50,237 bases of DNA from Fimbriimonadia bacterium (GCA_030430755.1 JAUIKO010000007.1:1-50237); one strand, 5' to 3'; numbered from the stretch's first letter, positions 1-8,898 are shown. Notes: generated by a model not told the origin, from the letters alone. Numbers and translations are program-made.

Positions 1-1321
1 AGATGATCCAGCAGCTTTTGTAGGTGTTTCCAGAATGAGAGACAGCGCTCAAAGTTTAGATACTTCTATTCGAATTACTCAAGAAAACACAAACTACATG
101 AAAACTGCAGAAGGTGCTCTTGATGAAATTAGTCGACTTTTAAGAGATGCTCGATCTTTGGCACTAAACAGTTTAAACCAGCCTACACTAACATCTTCTC
201 AGAGAGATGCAAATAACCAGCAGTTAAAGAGTATTTCCGATAGTATTACTCGTATTGCAAATAACACATCTTATGGTAGCAACCGTATATTAAATGGTGC
301 CAGCGGACTTTATGCAGGTACTTCGGATATGGATGAAGTTGGTAAAATGTCCTTTACAGGTATGTTTGGTGGTTATGCAATTACCAGTACAGCAGCTGTA
401 ACCATTGACGTTGTAACAACAGCAACACTTGCATCAATGGGATTAACTGTATCAGCAGGTCTATCATGTCTTGTAGGTGCTGGTAGTTTTAGTATCAACG
501 GAACAAGCTTCTCTGTAGGAGCTGGTGACAGCTTTGAAGATGTCTTTAGAAAGATCAATTCTGTATCTGACTTAACAGGTGTTTATGTATCCTATTCAGT
601 CGGTGGTGGTGGTGGTGCTTGTTTAATCGCAACCGAATGGGGTGCAGATCACAAGATTGAAGTACTCGATCCTGATACTTTAATATCAAGTGCAACCTTT
701 ACTTCAGCAATCGGTCGTGATGCAGTGGCAGTTGTCACCGTAGCTTATGATGGTGAAAATCACGTAGGGGTTACTTTTGATCGTGGAAATGGCCGTACAC
801 TTGTAGATGAAGATGGAAATACTATTGAATTAACGGCATCAGGTGCAACAGGTGGTTTAGCTGCTGCTGCAACAGGTGGTCGAGTTCTTGTTCCTGTTGG
901 TGGTCCAACAAGATTCCAGGTAGGTATTAATAATACCACTCAAGATCGCGTTGGTCTTAGTATGGAAAATGTTCAATCTGATAACTTAGGTGTTGACGGT
1001 AGCGATACTTTGAAATCAGTTGATCTTATTAGTTCTGCTAATGCTTCAACAGCTTTAAACGTTATTGATAAAGCCATTGACCAGGTAACTGCGTTTAGAG
1101 GTAGAGTAGGTAACTTCCAAAAGAACGTTCTTGATGTAAACATGAGATCCTTAAGTATAGGAAAAGAGAACATGATGGCAAGTATTAGTGCAATTGCTGA
1201 TACGGACATGGCTGAAGAAGCAGCAGCATTTGCAAAACATCAGATTCTATCTGAAAGTGCAATATCTGTTCTTGGTCAAGCAAGTAACATTTCTCGATCA
1301 GTTATCAGTTTATTAAGATAA
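1..1321 (+). CDS. fliC: Flagellin, 5'-truncated by the window edge
   Basis: Structural subunit of the flagellar filament, exported by the flagellar type III apparatus. The frame is already open at base 2 and reads DDPAAFVGVSRMRD, the flagellin N-terminal D0/D1 signature, so the ATG at 35 is internal and the true start lies upstream of the window. Conserved N-terminal helices cover roughly the first 90 visible residues. A glycine- and threonine-rich variable domain follows, with an FSINGTSFSVG stretch like the flagellin IN motif. The C-terminus ends ISVLGQASNISRSVISLLR, the classical D0 end. A strong hairpin follows the stop. No other flagellar gene is adjacent; flhA lies 40 kb away. The family assignment is firm; whether this is the only flagellin copy cannot be seen. 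Confidence 0.95.
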   Translation, partial: DDPAAFVGVSRMRDSAQSLDTSIRITQENTNYMKTAEGALDEISRLLRDARSLALNSLNQPTLTSSQRDANNQQLKSISDSITRIANNTSYGSNRILNGASGLYAGTSDMDEVGKMSFTGMFGGYAITSTAAVTIDVVTTATLASMGLTVSAGLSCLVGAGSFSINGTSFSVGAGDSFEDVFRKINSVSDLTGVYVSYSVGGGGGACLIATEWGADHKIEVLDPDTLISSATFTSAIGRDAVAVVTVAYDGENHVGVTFDRGNGRTLVDEDGNTIELTASGATGGLAAAATGGRVLVPVGGPTRFQVGINNTTQDRVGLSMENVQSDNLGVDGSDTLKSVDLISSANASTALNVIDKAIDQVTAFRGRVGNFQKNVLDVNMRSLSIGKENMMASISAIADTDMAEEAAAFAKHQILSESAISVLGQASNISRSVISLLR

Positions 1322-1365
1322 TATAAAAATATAATATGATCATCTTAATCTATATTGATTGTTAT

Positions 1366-1403
1366 TTAAATAGAAACCTAGATTTATCTAGGTTTCTATT
1401 TAA
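1366..1403. terminator. Long perfect hairpin after the flagellin gene
   Basis: Eighteen paired bases on each side of a 2-base loop (arms 1366-1383 and 1386-1403), 44 bases after the flagellin stop. There is no clean T-run on either side (TTTAATATTTAC follows), so it may end transcription in both directions or protect the 3' end of an abundant mRNA. The remaining bases up to 1609 show no gene or clear signal. Confidence 0.6.
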
Positions 1404-1609
1404 TATTTACGTTTGAATTTTTAAATAAGAAAACTTATTCATAAAAAACATAAATGAAATACAAGGTTTATATATAAATATTGATACATTTTTTAGGCTA
1501 GAAAGATTGCAAAATGTTAGTTAAGTAATTGGATATGTATAAAATTATTTGATTAGAATGCTCAATATTAAATATTCTGATGAATGGTTAAACGTATAAT
1601 ATATTTTAT

Positions 1610-3394
1610 ATGTTACGAAGTATAGGCTTGAAAAATAAAGAAAATTCTACTGGAGAAAAAAAGAGTTCCGTAAAGAGTTACTTTGTGAAGTGGAAGCTTT
1701 TTAATGAAGAGACTTTTTCAAGTGCAAAAAAAGAGAATAAGCCTGTGCTTTTGTTTATACATCATTCAGCATGCTATTGGTCAAGTTTAATGATGAAGGA
1801 TTGTTTTCATGATCCTAGTATTATACAAATTCTAAATGATTCTTTTATATGCATTCAAATTGAAAAAGATGAATATCCGGATATCGATTTCATCGGATTA
1901 ACTTCTTGCCAGATTGGGTCTGGAAGTTCAGGTTGGCCAGTGACAATATTTTTAACCCCTGATAAGAATCCATTTTTTTCTGGAACTTATTTTTCTAAAG
2001 GAGATCGAGGTAATATTCCAGGTTTTTTTCGACTACTGAAAAACATTCTAGGTATGTGGACATCCGAACAAACTATCGTTAGAGAGAATGGATTAAAGTT
2101 TGTTGAAGAAATAAAAAAACAGAATAATATTATTCAGGAAAATAATTCAAATACGCAGATATTAAATGAAGACGAGTTTGTTCAGAATTTATTAGAACAC
2201 ATAGATTTGGATCAAGGTGGATATCAAGGCAACGTAAAATTTCCGCCTATTCAAAGATTAAAATTTTTATTATCCGCATTAGAAAGAAAAAAATGCTCCA
2301 TTGATATTCTTATCAAAATAGAAGATTTTGTTAAAAAAACTCTTATAAAAATGAGTTTGGGTGGCTTGCATGATATAGTTGGAGGTGGTTATCATAGGTA
2401 TTCCACTGATTCATGCTGGATGAGGCCTCGATTTGAAAAAATGTTGTTAGATAATGCTGCTTTCCTAGAACTGTTGTCGAAGGCTTTGCGGGTAATCGAA
2501 TGGAATAAAAAAGAACATTGGTTGTTAGAAAGGTCTAAATCTGGAATTGTTAATTGGTTTAATCATTATATGTTAACGGAAGATAATTTATTAGGAGCAT
2601 CTTCTATATCAGAAACTGATGGAATGGAGGGCTTATATTATCTATGGTCCAAACAAGAGTTAGAAGAAGCTTTGGGTATCGACTCCTTTAAAATAAATGA
2701 ACTAGCAGGAATAACAGATAAAGGAAATTTTATTGATGAATCTACTGGAGAGCGTATAGGATTAAATATACTTTCTTTTAATCATCTTCCGGATGATTTT
2801 TTAGGACTTAACAGAATTTTAAATGGGTTAAATGTAGCGCGTTCATTTAGGATTTCTCCAGCGAGAGATGACAGATGTTTTATATCTGCAAATAGCCTTT
2901 CAGCCATAGGTTTGTTATCTATAGGTGATATTAGCTTGGCTAAATGGCTTATAGATCATATCTGTAAAGCTTGGGATAAAAATGGATATATTCCACATTA
3001 TATATTTAGGGGAAATGTTCAAGGTAGTGCTTATGCTGATGGTCTAGCATATTTTGCAAAAGCTCTTTTTCTGTTAGGTGATCGTCTGGAACATTCAGAT
3101 TATTTAGATAGAGCTCAGCTTGTCGTATACTCTTTAAAGAAAGAATTTTATTCTATTGAAAAGGGTTATGTGTCTTTATCTCCACTCAAAAAAGAACCTT
3201 TTATAACGCCTGCAATTCCATTTTATGATCAACATCTTTCTTCAGTAAACTCTGTAGTTATGGAAGTCTTTTTGCTAAATAATGATAGAGAAGAAGTAGA
3301 AAAAGCTTTTAAAAAACATAAGAATAAGATCATAAAACATCCGCATGCTTTAAGTAGTTTAATGAATCTTGCAATGGAATATGACCTATGTTAG
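1610..3394 (+). CDS. DUF255 thioredoxin-like protein (YyaL/SPATA20 family)
   Basis: The 594-residue protein has the two parts of the family: an N-terminal thioredoxin-like domain (about residues 25-165) and a C-terminal alpha/alpha-toroid resembling sugar epimerases and glycosidases. Family landmarks are visible: a W-x-F-N-E-E-T-F start, an I-x-K-D-E-Y-P-D-I-D segment, GWPVTIFLTPD, PFFSGTYF, GGLHDIVGGGYHRYS, and W-x-x-P-R-F-E-K-M-L. The usual CHWCH active site reads C55-Y-W-S58, so the second cysteine is replaced by serine. The cellular role of this family is not established. The start has no clear Shine-Dalgarno. The stop overlaps the stop of the opposing gene by four bases. The identification is good; redox activity is doubtful. 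Confidence 0.85.
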   Translation: MLRSIGLKNKENSTGEKKSSVKSYFVKWKLFNEETFSSAKKENKPVLLFIHHSACYWSSLMMKDCFHDPSIIQILNDSFICIQIEKDEYPDIDFIGLTSCQIGSGSSGWPVTIFLTPDKNPFFSGTYFSKGDRGNIPGFFRLLKNILGMWTSEQTIVRENGLKFVEEIKKQNNIIQENNSNTQILNEDEFVQNLLEHIDLDQGGYQGNVKFPPIQRLKFLLSALERKKCSIDILIKIEDFVKKTLIKMSLGGLHDIVGGGYHRYSTDSCWMRPRFEKMLLDNAAFLELLSKALRVIEWNKKEHWLLERSKSGIVNWFNHYMLTEDNLLGASSISETDGMEGLYYLWSKQELEEALGIDSFKINELAGITDKGNFIDESTGERIGLNILSFNHLPDDFLGLNRILNGLNVARSFRISPARDDRCFISANSLSAIGLLSIGDISLAKWLIDHICKAWDKNGYIPHYIFRGNVQGSAYADGLAYFAKALFLLGDRLEHSDYLDRAQLVVYSLKKEFYSIEKGYVSLSPLKKEPFITPAIPFYDQHLSSVNSVVMEVFLLNNDREEVEKAFKKHKNKIIKHPHALSSLMNLAMEYDLC

Positions 3395-4527
3395 GAAGAC
3401 TCGAGAGAAGTTTTGATTATTATGTTTTTTCTGTGATGAGCGAGTGTTTTGTGCAGTGTTTCTAATGATTTTTTATGTTTTTTGGGTATAAAAACATTTT
3501 TCATGTTTATTTCTAACCATTTTTTTATAAAATTTTCATAGGTTACATGTTTTTCCATCAGAATGTCTTTTGGAAAATGAGTTTCCAGAACCCAATTTTT
3601 TTTCTCAATTTCTGAAAAGCGAAAGAAATGAAAATGATCTTGAGAAAAACAGTCTAGAGGTGTTAAGGGTGAATTTGTTTGATGGTGGCTATTTAAAAAG
3701 GATTCTAATTGGTTTATGTATTGTAAAGAATAGTGTTGAAGAGATTTTTTAATTTTTTTCCATAATTTTGTATGAGACGCAAAGTAGTAAATATACTCTA
3801 AATAATATCTTTTAATGTAGTATGAAAGATAAGATTTTTCATTCTGTAATAGCTGATCAATTTTAATAAATATTTGATTTAACACAGACAGTTCACTATA
3901 GTTATTTTCCAATAGAATAAGGGTGTATTTTGCAAATGCTTCAAGCTCAATACCGGGGTGATTGGGTTCAATAAGACTTCCTGCTTTCCATGAGTTTATA
4001 TGATTTTTCCAAAAAATCCAAAACTCTGGAAAAGAGCTCAATAATATTGACATAACATTGTGATGACTAGAGAATGCCATGCTGTCTTGGATTTTTGGCC
4101 AAAAAGGTTTATTAGAGCGAGAATATAGGGCATAAATTTCAATTAAATACTTATACGTTAAAGGGCCAGCATAGGTGTTTATAATATTCTTTTGTGATGG
4201 ATTATTTAACGCTGAATAGATGATTTCATCTAAGTACCCCAGTTTAATGTCATACACGATGTCATTAGAACTTTCTCGCAAACACTTCTCTATAAATAGG
4301 AAAATATTTTCGATAGTGGGTTCAGAATCAGGGTATAAATCTATTTGCTTTAGTGTGTAGCTTGTTAATACACTCAAACTAAGTTTGAATGGATAATGTT
4401 TTATTTCATTCTGAGGTTTATTGATCTGCTCAAGTGATTCCCAGTCATCGATGAATCGATACCAATCTTCTTCTATGTCTGGAAAGTGCTTTAAAATTGC
4501 GTGAGTAATGTCTAAAACTGTATGCAT
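3391..4527 (-). CDS. Hypothetical protein, cytoplasmic, helical
   Basis: I do not recognise this 378-residue protein. It has no signal peptide or membrane helix, is rich in aromatic residues (Tyr, Phe, Trp) and lysine, and looks mostly helical. The N-terminal part contains IVYDIKLGYLDEIIYSAL, which loosely recalls small bacterial immunity-type proteins, but this is too weak for a call. The C-terminus is strongly basic (KKHKKSLETLHKTLAHHRK). It converges with the DUF255 gene, sharing a TTAG in which both stops overlap. Two possible small ORFs lie just upstream on the same strand. The ORF is long and clean enough to be a real gene. Confidence 0.6.
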   Translation of the reverse strand: MHTVLDITHAILKHFPDIEEDWYRFIDDWESLEQINKPQNEIKHYPFKLSLSVLTSYTLKQIDLYPDSEPTIENIFLFIEKCLRESSNDIVYDIKLGYLDEIIYSALNNPSQKNIINTYAGPLTYKYLIEIYALYSRSNKPFWPKIQDSMAFSSHHNVMSILLSSFPEFWIFWKNHINSWKAGSLIEPNHPGIELEAFAKYTLILLENNYSELSVLNQIFIKIDQLLQNEKSYLSYYIKRYYLEYIYYFASHTKLWKKIKKSLQHYSLQYINQLESFLNSHHQTNSPLTPLDCFSQDHFHFFRFSEIEKKNWVLETHFPKDILMEKHVTYENFIKKWLEINMKNVFIPKKHKKSLETLHKTLAHHRKNIIIKTSLESS

Positions 4528-4575
4528 AAATGGTTTACCTACCTTATTAAAGTCATAAATATAAAAATGGAACGT

Positions 4576-4728
4576 TTAAATGGTAAGTGTTTTAACACAC
4601 AAAGTATTAAAAATATTAGAGAGAGACTGTAAAGTTGCCCTTATGAGATCAAGAGGATCCTGTTGTATGGATGTATTATAGATTCCATTAGCCGTCAAGT
4701 AATATTTATTCATAACAATCAAATTCAT
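4576..4728 (-). CDS. Possible small protein, 50 aa, with Shine-Dalgarno
   Basis: A 50-residue reading frame beginning MNLIVMNKYYLTANG and ending NTLCVKTLTI. A GAGG motif sits about 6 bases before the ATG on the minus strand, which is the main reason to take it seriously. The middle and end (DLIRATLQSLSNIFNTL) would form an amphipathic helix. It lies 48 bases upstream of the 378-residue gene on the same strand and could be a leader or small partner. An alternative in-frame ATG is at 4713. Composition alone does not separate it from chance in AT-rich DNA. Confidence 0.35.
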   Translation of the reverse strand: MNLIVMNKYYLTANGIYNTSIQQDPLDLIRATLQSLSNIFNTLCVKTLTI

Positions 4729-4752
4729 AACAACCTCAAATTATTACTATCA

Positions 4753-4773
4753 CTGCTGAATAGCATTCAACAG
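4753..4773 (-). other. Short hairpin / imperfect palindrome
   Basis: CTGTTGAAT-GCT-ATTCAGCAG when read on the minus strand: a 9-bp stem with one G-T wobble and a 3-base loop. It lies 24 bases upstream of the possible 50-residue small gene and has no T-run, so it could be an operator or mRNA leader structure rather than a terminator. Confidence 0.25.
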
Positions 4774-4790
4774 TACACATTTACCTTTTA

Positions 4791-4937
4791 TTAGAATAAG
4801 AAGTAAATAATATCTAAGGACTGTTCAGTGAAAAAGTCATTAGATTCTTCTCTAATTATAACACGCAAGTGTCTAATATTGACTAATAAGTGATTAATAA
4901 TTAATGATTTCCAAACGCTTTCTTGGGACTTTTGCAT
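4791..4937 (-). CDS. Possible small ORF, 48 aa, downstream of tsaD
   Basis: A 48-residue frame starting MQKSQESVWKSLIINHLL and ending LDIIYFLF. It is in the same frame as tsaD and the frame stays open from the tsaD stop codon through all 64 following codons. There is no Shine-Dalgarno at the ATG. It could be a small gene, a remnant of a longer tsaD tail, or chance. The rest of the 458-base gap between tsaD and the 378-residue gene shows only a repeated AAGTGTCTAA motif near 4865 and 4953. Confidence 0.22.
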   Translation of the reverse strand: MQKSQESVWKSLIINHLLVNIRHLRVIIREESNDFFTEQSLDIIYFLF

Positions 4938-4985
4938 TTGATTTATTAGTAAGTGTCTAAAATAACAAATAAAACTTAAAAAGTC

Positions 4986-6014
4986 TTAGCTATCTAGTGG
5001 AGCAGAAGAATATACATCTTCGTTAAAGGAGTTTTTTTGGTCTTGAGCAAGTCTAATGGAACCAGCAATCCCAATCATTGCAGCATTATCAGTGCACAAT
5101 GATGGAGAGGGTATAGATACGTTTATATTATGATCTTTAGAATAATTTGTTAGCATCTCTCGAAGTCGAATATTGGCGGCTACGCCTCCAACGATTGAAA
5201 CAGTATGTATGTTAAAGTTTTTTAAACAGAGAGTGATTTTAGACAGTAGAGTTTTAGCAACTGTTTCTTGGATGGATGCGGCTGCATCAGGTATCGATAA
5301 CTGCTCTCCTTCGGATTCAACTAGACGTAATACAGCAGTTTTAAGCCCACTAAAGCTGAAATTATAAGGATCTTTAAGTTTAGCAATAGGTAGTTTATAT
5401 CTACTCGGATTTCCTTTGCACGCAGCATCTTGAAGACTTTTACCGCTTGGATACTTTAGCTGGAGTAACCTCGCTGCTTTATCTAATGCTTCTCCTGCAG
5501 CATCATCTAACGTTGAACCCAGGACTTCATATTTTCCGGGTTTATGAACTAATACTAATTCTGTATGACCTCCGGAAGCAACAAGGCATATGTGGGGGAA
5601 TTTGGGTGGAGAGTATTCATCTGAAATTTGAGCTAATGTACTTAAAATATGACCCTCGTGATGATGTACACCAATGAAGGGTTTGTTTAAGGATAAACTA
5701 AGTGATTTTGCTGCAGTTAATCCAATATTTAAAGATCCAACTAAGCCTGGTCTATTAGTAACTGCAATGGCAGAAATACTGTTTAAAGTCGTATTCGATA
5801 ATTCTAAGGCTTCCTCTATGACAGGTAAAAGCATACAAAGATGTTCTCGAGCAGCCATTTCTGGTACAACACCACCCCATTTTTTATGTAAATCTGCTTG
5901 TGAACTAATAATATTTGATAACACTCTGTTTCCATCTAAAATAGCAGCACATGTGTCGTCACAGCTAGTTTCAATGGCAAGTAATTTCCCTTGGTAATAT
6001 TGTATGGATTCCAT
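4986..6014 (-). CDS. tsaD: tRNA N6-adenosine threonylcarbamoyltransferase TsaD
   Basis: Transfers the threonylcarbamoyl group from threonylcarbamoyl-AMP to A37 of ANN-decoding tRNAs (t6A modification), acting with TsaB, TsaE and TsaC. The 342 residues match the usual length. Visible motifs are LLAIETSCDDTCAAI at the N-terminus (ASKHA phosphate loop), the metal-binding HHHEGHILS (H-x3-H), ASGGHTELVLV, FSFSGLKTAVLR, VGGVAANIRLRE and LCTDNAAMIGIAG. rimI ends 29 bases upstream on the same strand, so the two probably form one transcript, a common pairing. tsaB is far away at 31.7 kb. Very secure. Confidence 0.97.
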   Translation of the reverse strand: MESIQYYQGKLLAIETSCDDTCAAILDGNRVLSNIISSQADLHKKWGGVVPEMAAREHLCMLLPVIEEALELSNTTLNSISAIAVTNRPGLVGSLNIGLTAAKSLSLSLNKPFIGVHHHEGHILSTLAQISDEYSPPKFPHICLVASGGHTELVLVHKPGKYEVLGSTLDDAAGEALDKAARLLQLKYPSGKSLQDAACKGNPSRYKLPIAKLKDPYNFSFSGLKTAVLRLVESEGEQLSIPDAAASIQETVAKTLLSKITLCLKNFNIHTVSIVGGVAANIRLREMLTNYSKDHNINVSIPSPSLCTDNAAMIGIAGSIRLAQDQKNSFNEDVYSSAPLDS

Positions 6015-6043
6015 CTCTTTTTGCAGCCTTGATAAAGTTATTG

Positions 6044-6508
6044 CTAAGGTTGAATTTCTAGCATCATCACTTGAGCGCTTTCAAGGTTATCAGTGTAAAA
6101 ATTTTTCCGTATATGTATTTTTTTAAACCCTAGTTTTTCGTATAAACCTATTGCTATATTGTTAGACACTCTCACATCAAGAAAACACTTCAATATTCCT
6201 ATTTTAGAACATTCTGATATGGTATGTTTGAGAAGTTTTGATCCAATTCCTAGATTTTGATAGTTAGGGTGAATGCTTAAAGTAAGTATTTCAGAGTCAG
6301 GTGAAACGATTCTGCAAAAGAGATACCCTACGACAATTGAGTTGATTTTACAAGATATGCATAGCCGATCTTTCCTTTTTAACTCCTCGAGAAACTGAGC
6401 TCTAGACCATGGACTTTTTTGGGTTTGTACTTCGATAGATATAATTTGTTCCAAGTCTGACTCATTTGTTGTTTTGAATAATAAATGACTTAGATGATTA
6501 GCATTCAT
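6044..6508 (-). CDS. rimI: Ribosomal-protein-alanine N-acetyltransferase-like GNAT (RimI)
   Basis: A 154-residue single-domain GNAT acetyltransferase that uses acetyl-CoA. The core motif is LSIHPNYQNLGIGSKLLKHTI, containing the pyrophosphate-binding Q-x-x-G-x-G loop, followed by CFLDVRVSNNIAIGLYEKLGFKKIHIRKNFY, the RimI-type C-terminal signature. RimI acetylates the N-terminal alanine of ribosomal protein S18 in E. coli; its substrate here is inferred from family and from the tsaD neighbour. It is the first gene of the rimI-tsaD pair and is divergent from the aminotransferase, with 131 bases between. Confidence 0.85.
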   Translation of the reverse strand: MNANHLSHLLFKTTNESDLEQIISIEVQTQKSPWSRAQFLEELKRKDRLCISCKINSIVVGYLFCRIVSPDSEILTLSIHPNYQNLGIGSKLLKHTISECSKIGILKCFLDVRVSNNIAIGLYEKLGFKKIHIRKNFYTDNLESAQVMMLEIQP

Positions 6509-6639
6509 AAAGACTCTTTGTGATCAACGAGAATGGATCCTTCTGGGTTTAGTATTACATAAAGATCATTTTTGCTTGGTGAGTTCTTATATTTATTATG
6601 GAATAGATCGAGTAATAAAGTTTATTTTGGTCGTAAATA

Positions 6640-7530
6640 ATGTCTAGAGTTGTTTGGTTAAATGGAAAAATATTCGATTATGAAAATGCAATGATTTCTA
6701 TTGCAGATCATGCACATTTATATGGAGATGGTCTGTTTGAAGGCATTCGGATATATGAGGGGAAAGTATTTAAGTTAGATGAGCATCTGGAACGATTGTA
6801 TGAGGGTGTAAAATACTTGGATTTTCAGATGGTGTATTCCAAAGAGGAATTAAAAAAAATTGTATTAGATACTTGCGCCCGATCACAGGAACAGAATGGA
6901 TATATCCGGTTGAATGTAACAAGAGGGACTGGGATAGGTTTGGATCCAAAATATATCGATAATAAGCCTAATGTTATGGTTTTTGTGACTTCTATTTCGA
7001 TATACCCTCCGGAAATGTATTTGAAAGGCTTAGACGTTATTACAACTTCATATAGAGTGATCCCTGCTGATTCATTAAATCCAAGAGTGAAATGCATAGG
7101 AAGATACGCTTCTAATATTCTAGCTAAAATGGAAGCTAATCGAGCTGGTGCAGGAGAGGGTTTAATGCTAAATCAGAACGGATTGATTGCTGAGTGCACA
7201 GGTGATAATGTTTTTATTATTAAGAATGGCGAAATACATACTCCTCATCCAAGTGCAGGAATATTAAAGGGTATTACTCGAGATACTGTTATTAAGCTTT
7301 CTAGAGAGCTTGGCTATAATGTTTACGAATCAGAACTTTCTAAATATGATATGGCAGTAGCAGATGAATGTTTTTTAACAGGTACTGCTGCAGAAGTTAT
7401 TCCCGTTAGAACATTAGATGGAAAAAATGTGGGTTCTGGAAAGCAAGGTGAAATAACTGCTAAAATTATTCAAGCTTTTAGAAAGCATACATCCCTTGGA
7501 GATGAGATAAATTATCATATTGAGGAATAA
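6640..7530 (+). CDS. ilvE: Branched-chain amino acid aminotransferase (class IV PLP enzyme)
   Basis: PLP-dependent transaminase interconverting branched-chain 2-oxo acids with Val, Leu and Ile, using glutamate as amino donor. The 296 residues are typical. Family features are WLNGKIFDYENAMISIADHAHLYGDG at the start, K151 (in NPRVKCIGRY) as the likely Schiff-base lysine, the AECTGDNVF loop with E185 expected to contact the pyridine nitrogen, and the GILKGITRD and FLTGTAAEVIPV phosphate-binding segments. D-amino-acid transaminase is the close alternative in this fold; length and motif set favour IlvE. No other ilv or leu genes lie nearby. The 241 bases that follow hold only short ORFs and a small direct repeat. 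Confidence 0.88.
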   Translation: MSRVVWLNGKIFDYENAMISIADHAHLYGDGLFEGIRIYEGKVFKLDEHLERLYEGVKYLDFQMVYSKEELKKIVLDTCARSQEQNGYIRLNVTRGTGIGLDPKYIDNKPNVMVFVTSISIYPPEMYLKGLDVITTSYRVIPADSLNPRVKCIGRYASNILAKMEANRAGAGEGLMLNQNGLIAECTGDNVFIIKNGEIHTPHPSAGILKGITRDTVIKLSRELGYNVYESELSKYDMAVADECFLTGTAAEVIPVRTLDGKNVGSGKQGEITAKIIQAFRKHTSLGDEINYHIEE

Positions 7531-7738
7531 TTTTCAATATAGAAAAAATATGTCAATATATGAAAAATATGAAAGTAATAGAGCTTTATTACTTGTGATA
7601 AGATTTATGCAGCCTGATACTTGTTAGCAAGATTATGCATTCATGAAAAGGCTGATGCAGGAAGATATACTTTTTATAGTTCTAAGTATAGAGAATGCTT
7701 TTAAAAAGTGCTTTTATAGAATGCTGTGGATTCTCTCA

Positions 7739-7768
7739 GGGTAGTATTTTATAAGGGTAGTATTTATA
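7739..7768 (+). repeat. Short tandem duplication before tmk
   Basis: GGGTAGTATTTTATAA is followed at once by GGGTAGTATTTATA, two near-identical units just before the tmk ATG at 7772. They occupy the position where a ribosome binding site would be expected, and no good Shine-Dalgarno is visible there. They may be a recent slippage duplication. Confidence 0.6.
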
Positions 7769-7771
7769 GAT

Positions 7772-8374
7772 ATGTTTATTACTGTAGAAGGCACAGAAGG
7801 GGCAGGGAAAACAACGTTAATAGAAGGACTCAAGAAATATTATTCCCAATCTTCTATGGAGGTATTTTTTACCCGTGAACCAGGAGCTAGTTCCATCGGT
7901 TCTACCATAAGGAAATTGTTACTCGAAGGTGAAAAACTTTCTGCGCTTACGGAGCTTTTTTTATTTTTGGCAGATAGGGCTGAACATGTTGAATCTATTA
8001 TTAAACCTAAATTAGAATCGGGTTGCCTAGTCATATGTGATCGTTATACTGATTCCACTTTAGCCTATCAAGGATATGCACGCGGTTTAGATATAGAAAT
8101 GCTCAGAATGTTGAATCACACTGCTACAGGTGCTTTGCGACCAGATTTAACGATCTTTATGGATATATCACCTGAATTTAGTCTTAAGAGAACCCTGAAA
8201 AATGACAGAATGGATTTGGAATCTATGGAATTTCATAAAAAAGTTTATGATGGGTTTATTACTGAATTAGAAAAAGAGCCAGGAAGATGGCTCAGGGTAG
8301 ATGCAAATCAGCCACCTGAAAAAATTTTAAGAGTGGTATGTCAAGAAATAGAGAAAAGACAACTATCAAGATAG
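7772..8374 (+). CDS. tmk: Thymidylate kinase
   Basis: Phosphorylates dTMP to dTDP with ATP in the dTTP pathway. It has the P-loop EGTEGAGKTTL (residues 5-15), the FFTREPG segment, the CDRYTDSTLAYQGYARGL motif with the DRY signature, and an LKNDRMD LID-like region. At 200 residues it is of standard length. It converges with lspA, only 8 bases separating the two stops. The start is chosen because the P-loop begins within six residues of it. Secure. Confidence 0.95.
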   Translation: MFITVEGTEGAGKTTLIEGLKKYYSQSSMEVFFTREPGASSIGSTIRKLLLEGEKLSALTELFLFLADRAEHVESIIKPKLESGCLVICDRYTDSTLAYQGYARGLDIEMLRMLNHTATGALRPDLTIFMDISPEFSLKRTLKNDRMDLESMEFHKKVYDGFITELEKEPGRWLRVDANQPPEKILRVVCQEIEKRQLSR

Positions 8375-8382
8375 ATGGAAAT

Positions 8383-8898
8383 TTAAGGCGTTTTTTCCTG
8401 CTTGTTTTCTAGCAAACTGATTAATATCATTAAGAAGGCAGATACGGATATACAAATATCTGCAATATTGAATACTGGAAAGTTGATGATTCTTAGCCAG
8501 AACATGTCAGTAACTTTTTCAAATACAACTCTATCGATTAGATTGCCTACGGCACCTGAAGAGAGTAAAGAGATCATTACCATATGGATTTTTTCTTCTG
8601 AGGGTTTTTTAAATACATAATAAAAAGAAGCACCAGCTAGCAGAATTGCAATAGGTGCAAATAATACTCCAGATCCTTGAAAAAGTCCGAATGCAACTCC
8701 CTTGTTATAGGTTAAAGTAATTTCAAAGACTCCCGGCCATGGTATACCAAGAGATTGATGAGGAACAATGTTTTCTCGTGCCCAATATTTGACAACTTGA
8801 TCTAATACTAGTAGAGATACAAAGGGAATAAAAAAGTAAGCCAGATTATTTTTTTTATTATAAAATGATATCATATCCATATAGTATTGTATCATCAC
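8383..8898 (-). CDS. lspA: Lipoprotein signal peptidase (signal peptidase II)
   Basis: Inner-membrane aspartyl protease that removes signal peptides from prolipoproteins after lipidation, and so is needed for the many lipoproteins in this window. Four hydrophobic helices are visible. Motifs are LLVLDQVVKYWARENI, ITLTYNKGVAFGLFQG, GNLIDRV with the first catalytic Asp, and VFNIADICISV with the second. The length is 171 residues, normal for the family; the first in-frame methionines (MMIQYYMDM) leave the exact start open by a few codons. It is divergent from the outer-membrane protein gene at 9031. Confidence 0.95.
   Translation of the reverse strand: MMIQYYMDMISFYNKKNNLAYFFIPFVSLLVLDQVVKYWARENIVPHQSLGIPWPGVFEITLTYNKGVAFGLFQGSGVLFAPIAILLAGASFYYVFKKPSEEKIHMVMISLLSSGAVGNLIDRVVFEKVTDMFWLRIINFPVFNIADICISVSAFLMILISLLENKQEKTP

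Noticed and set aside
5173-5997. Several open frames opposite tsaD
   Set aside because: They are antisense shadows of a highly conserved gene.
7643-7744. 33-residue frame MKRLMQEDILFIVLS... upstream of tmk
   Set aside because: No ribosome binding site, very short, and it ends inside the duplicated GGGTAGTATTT; more likely chance.
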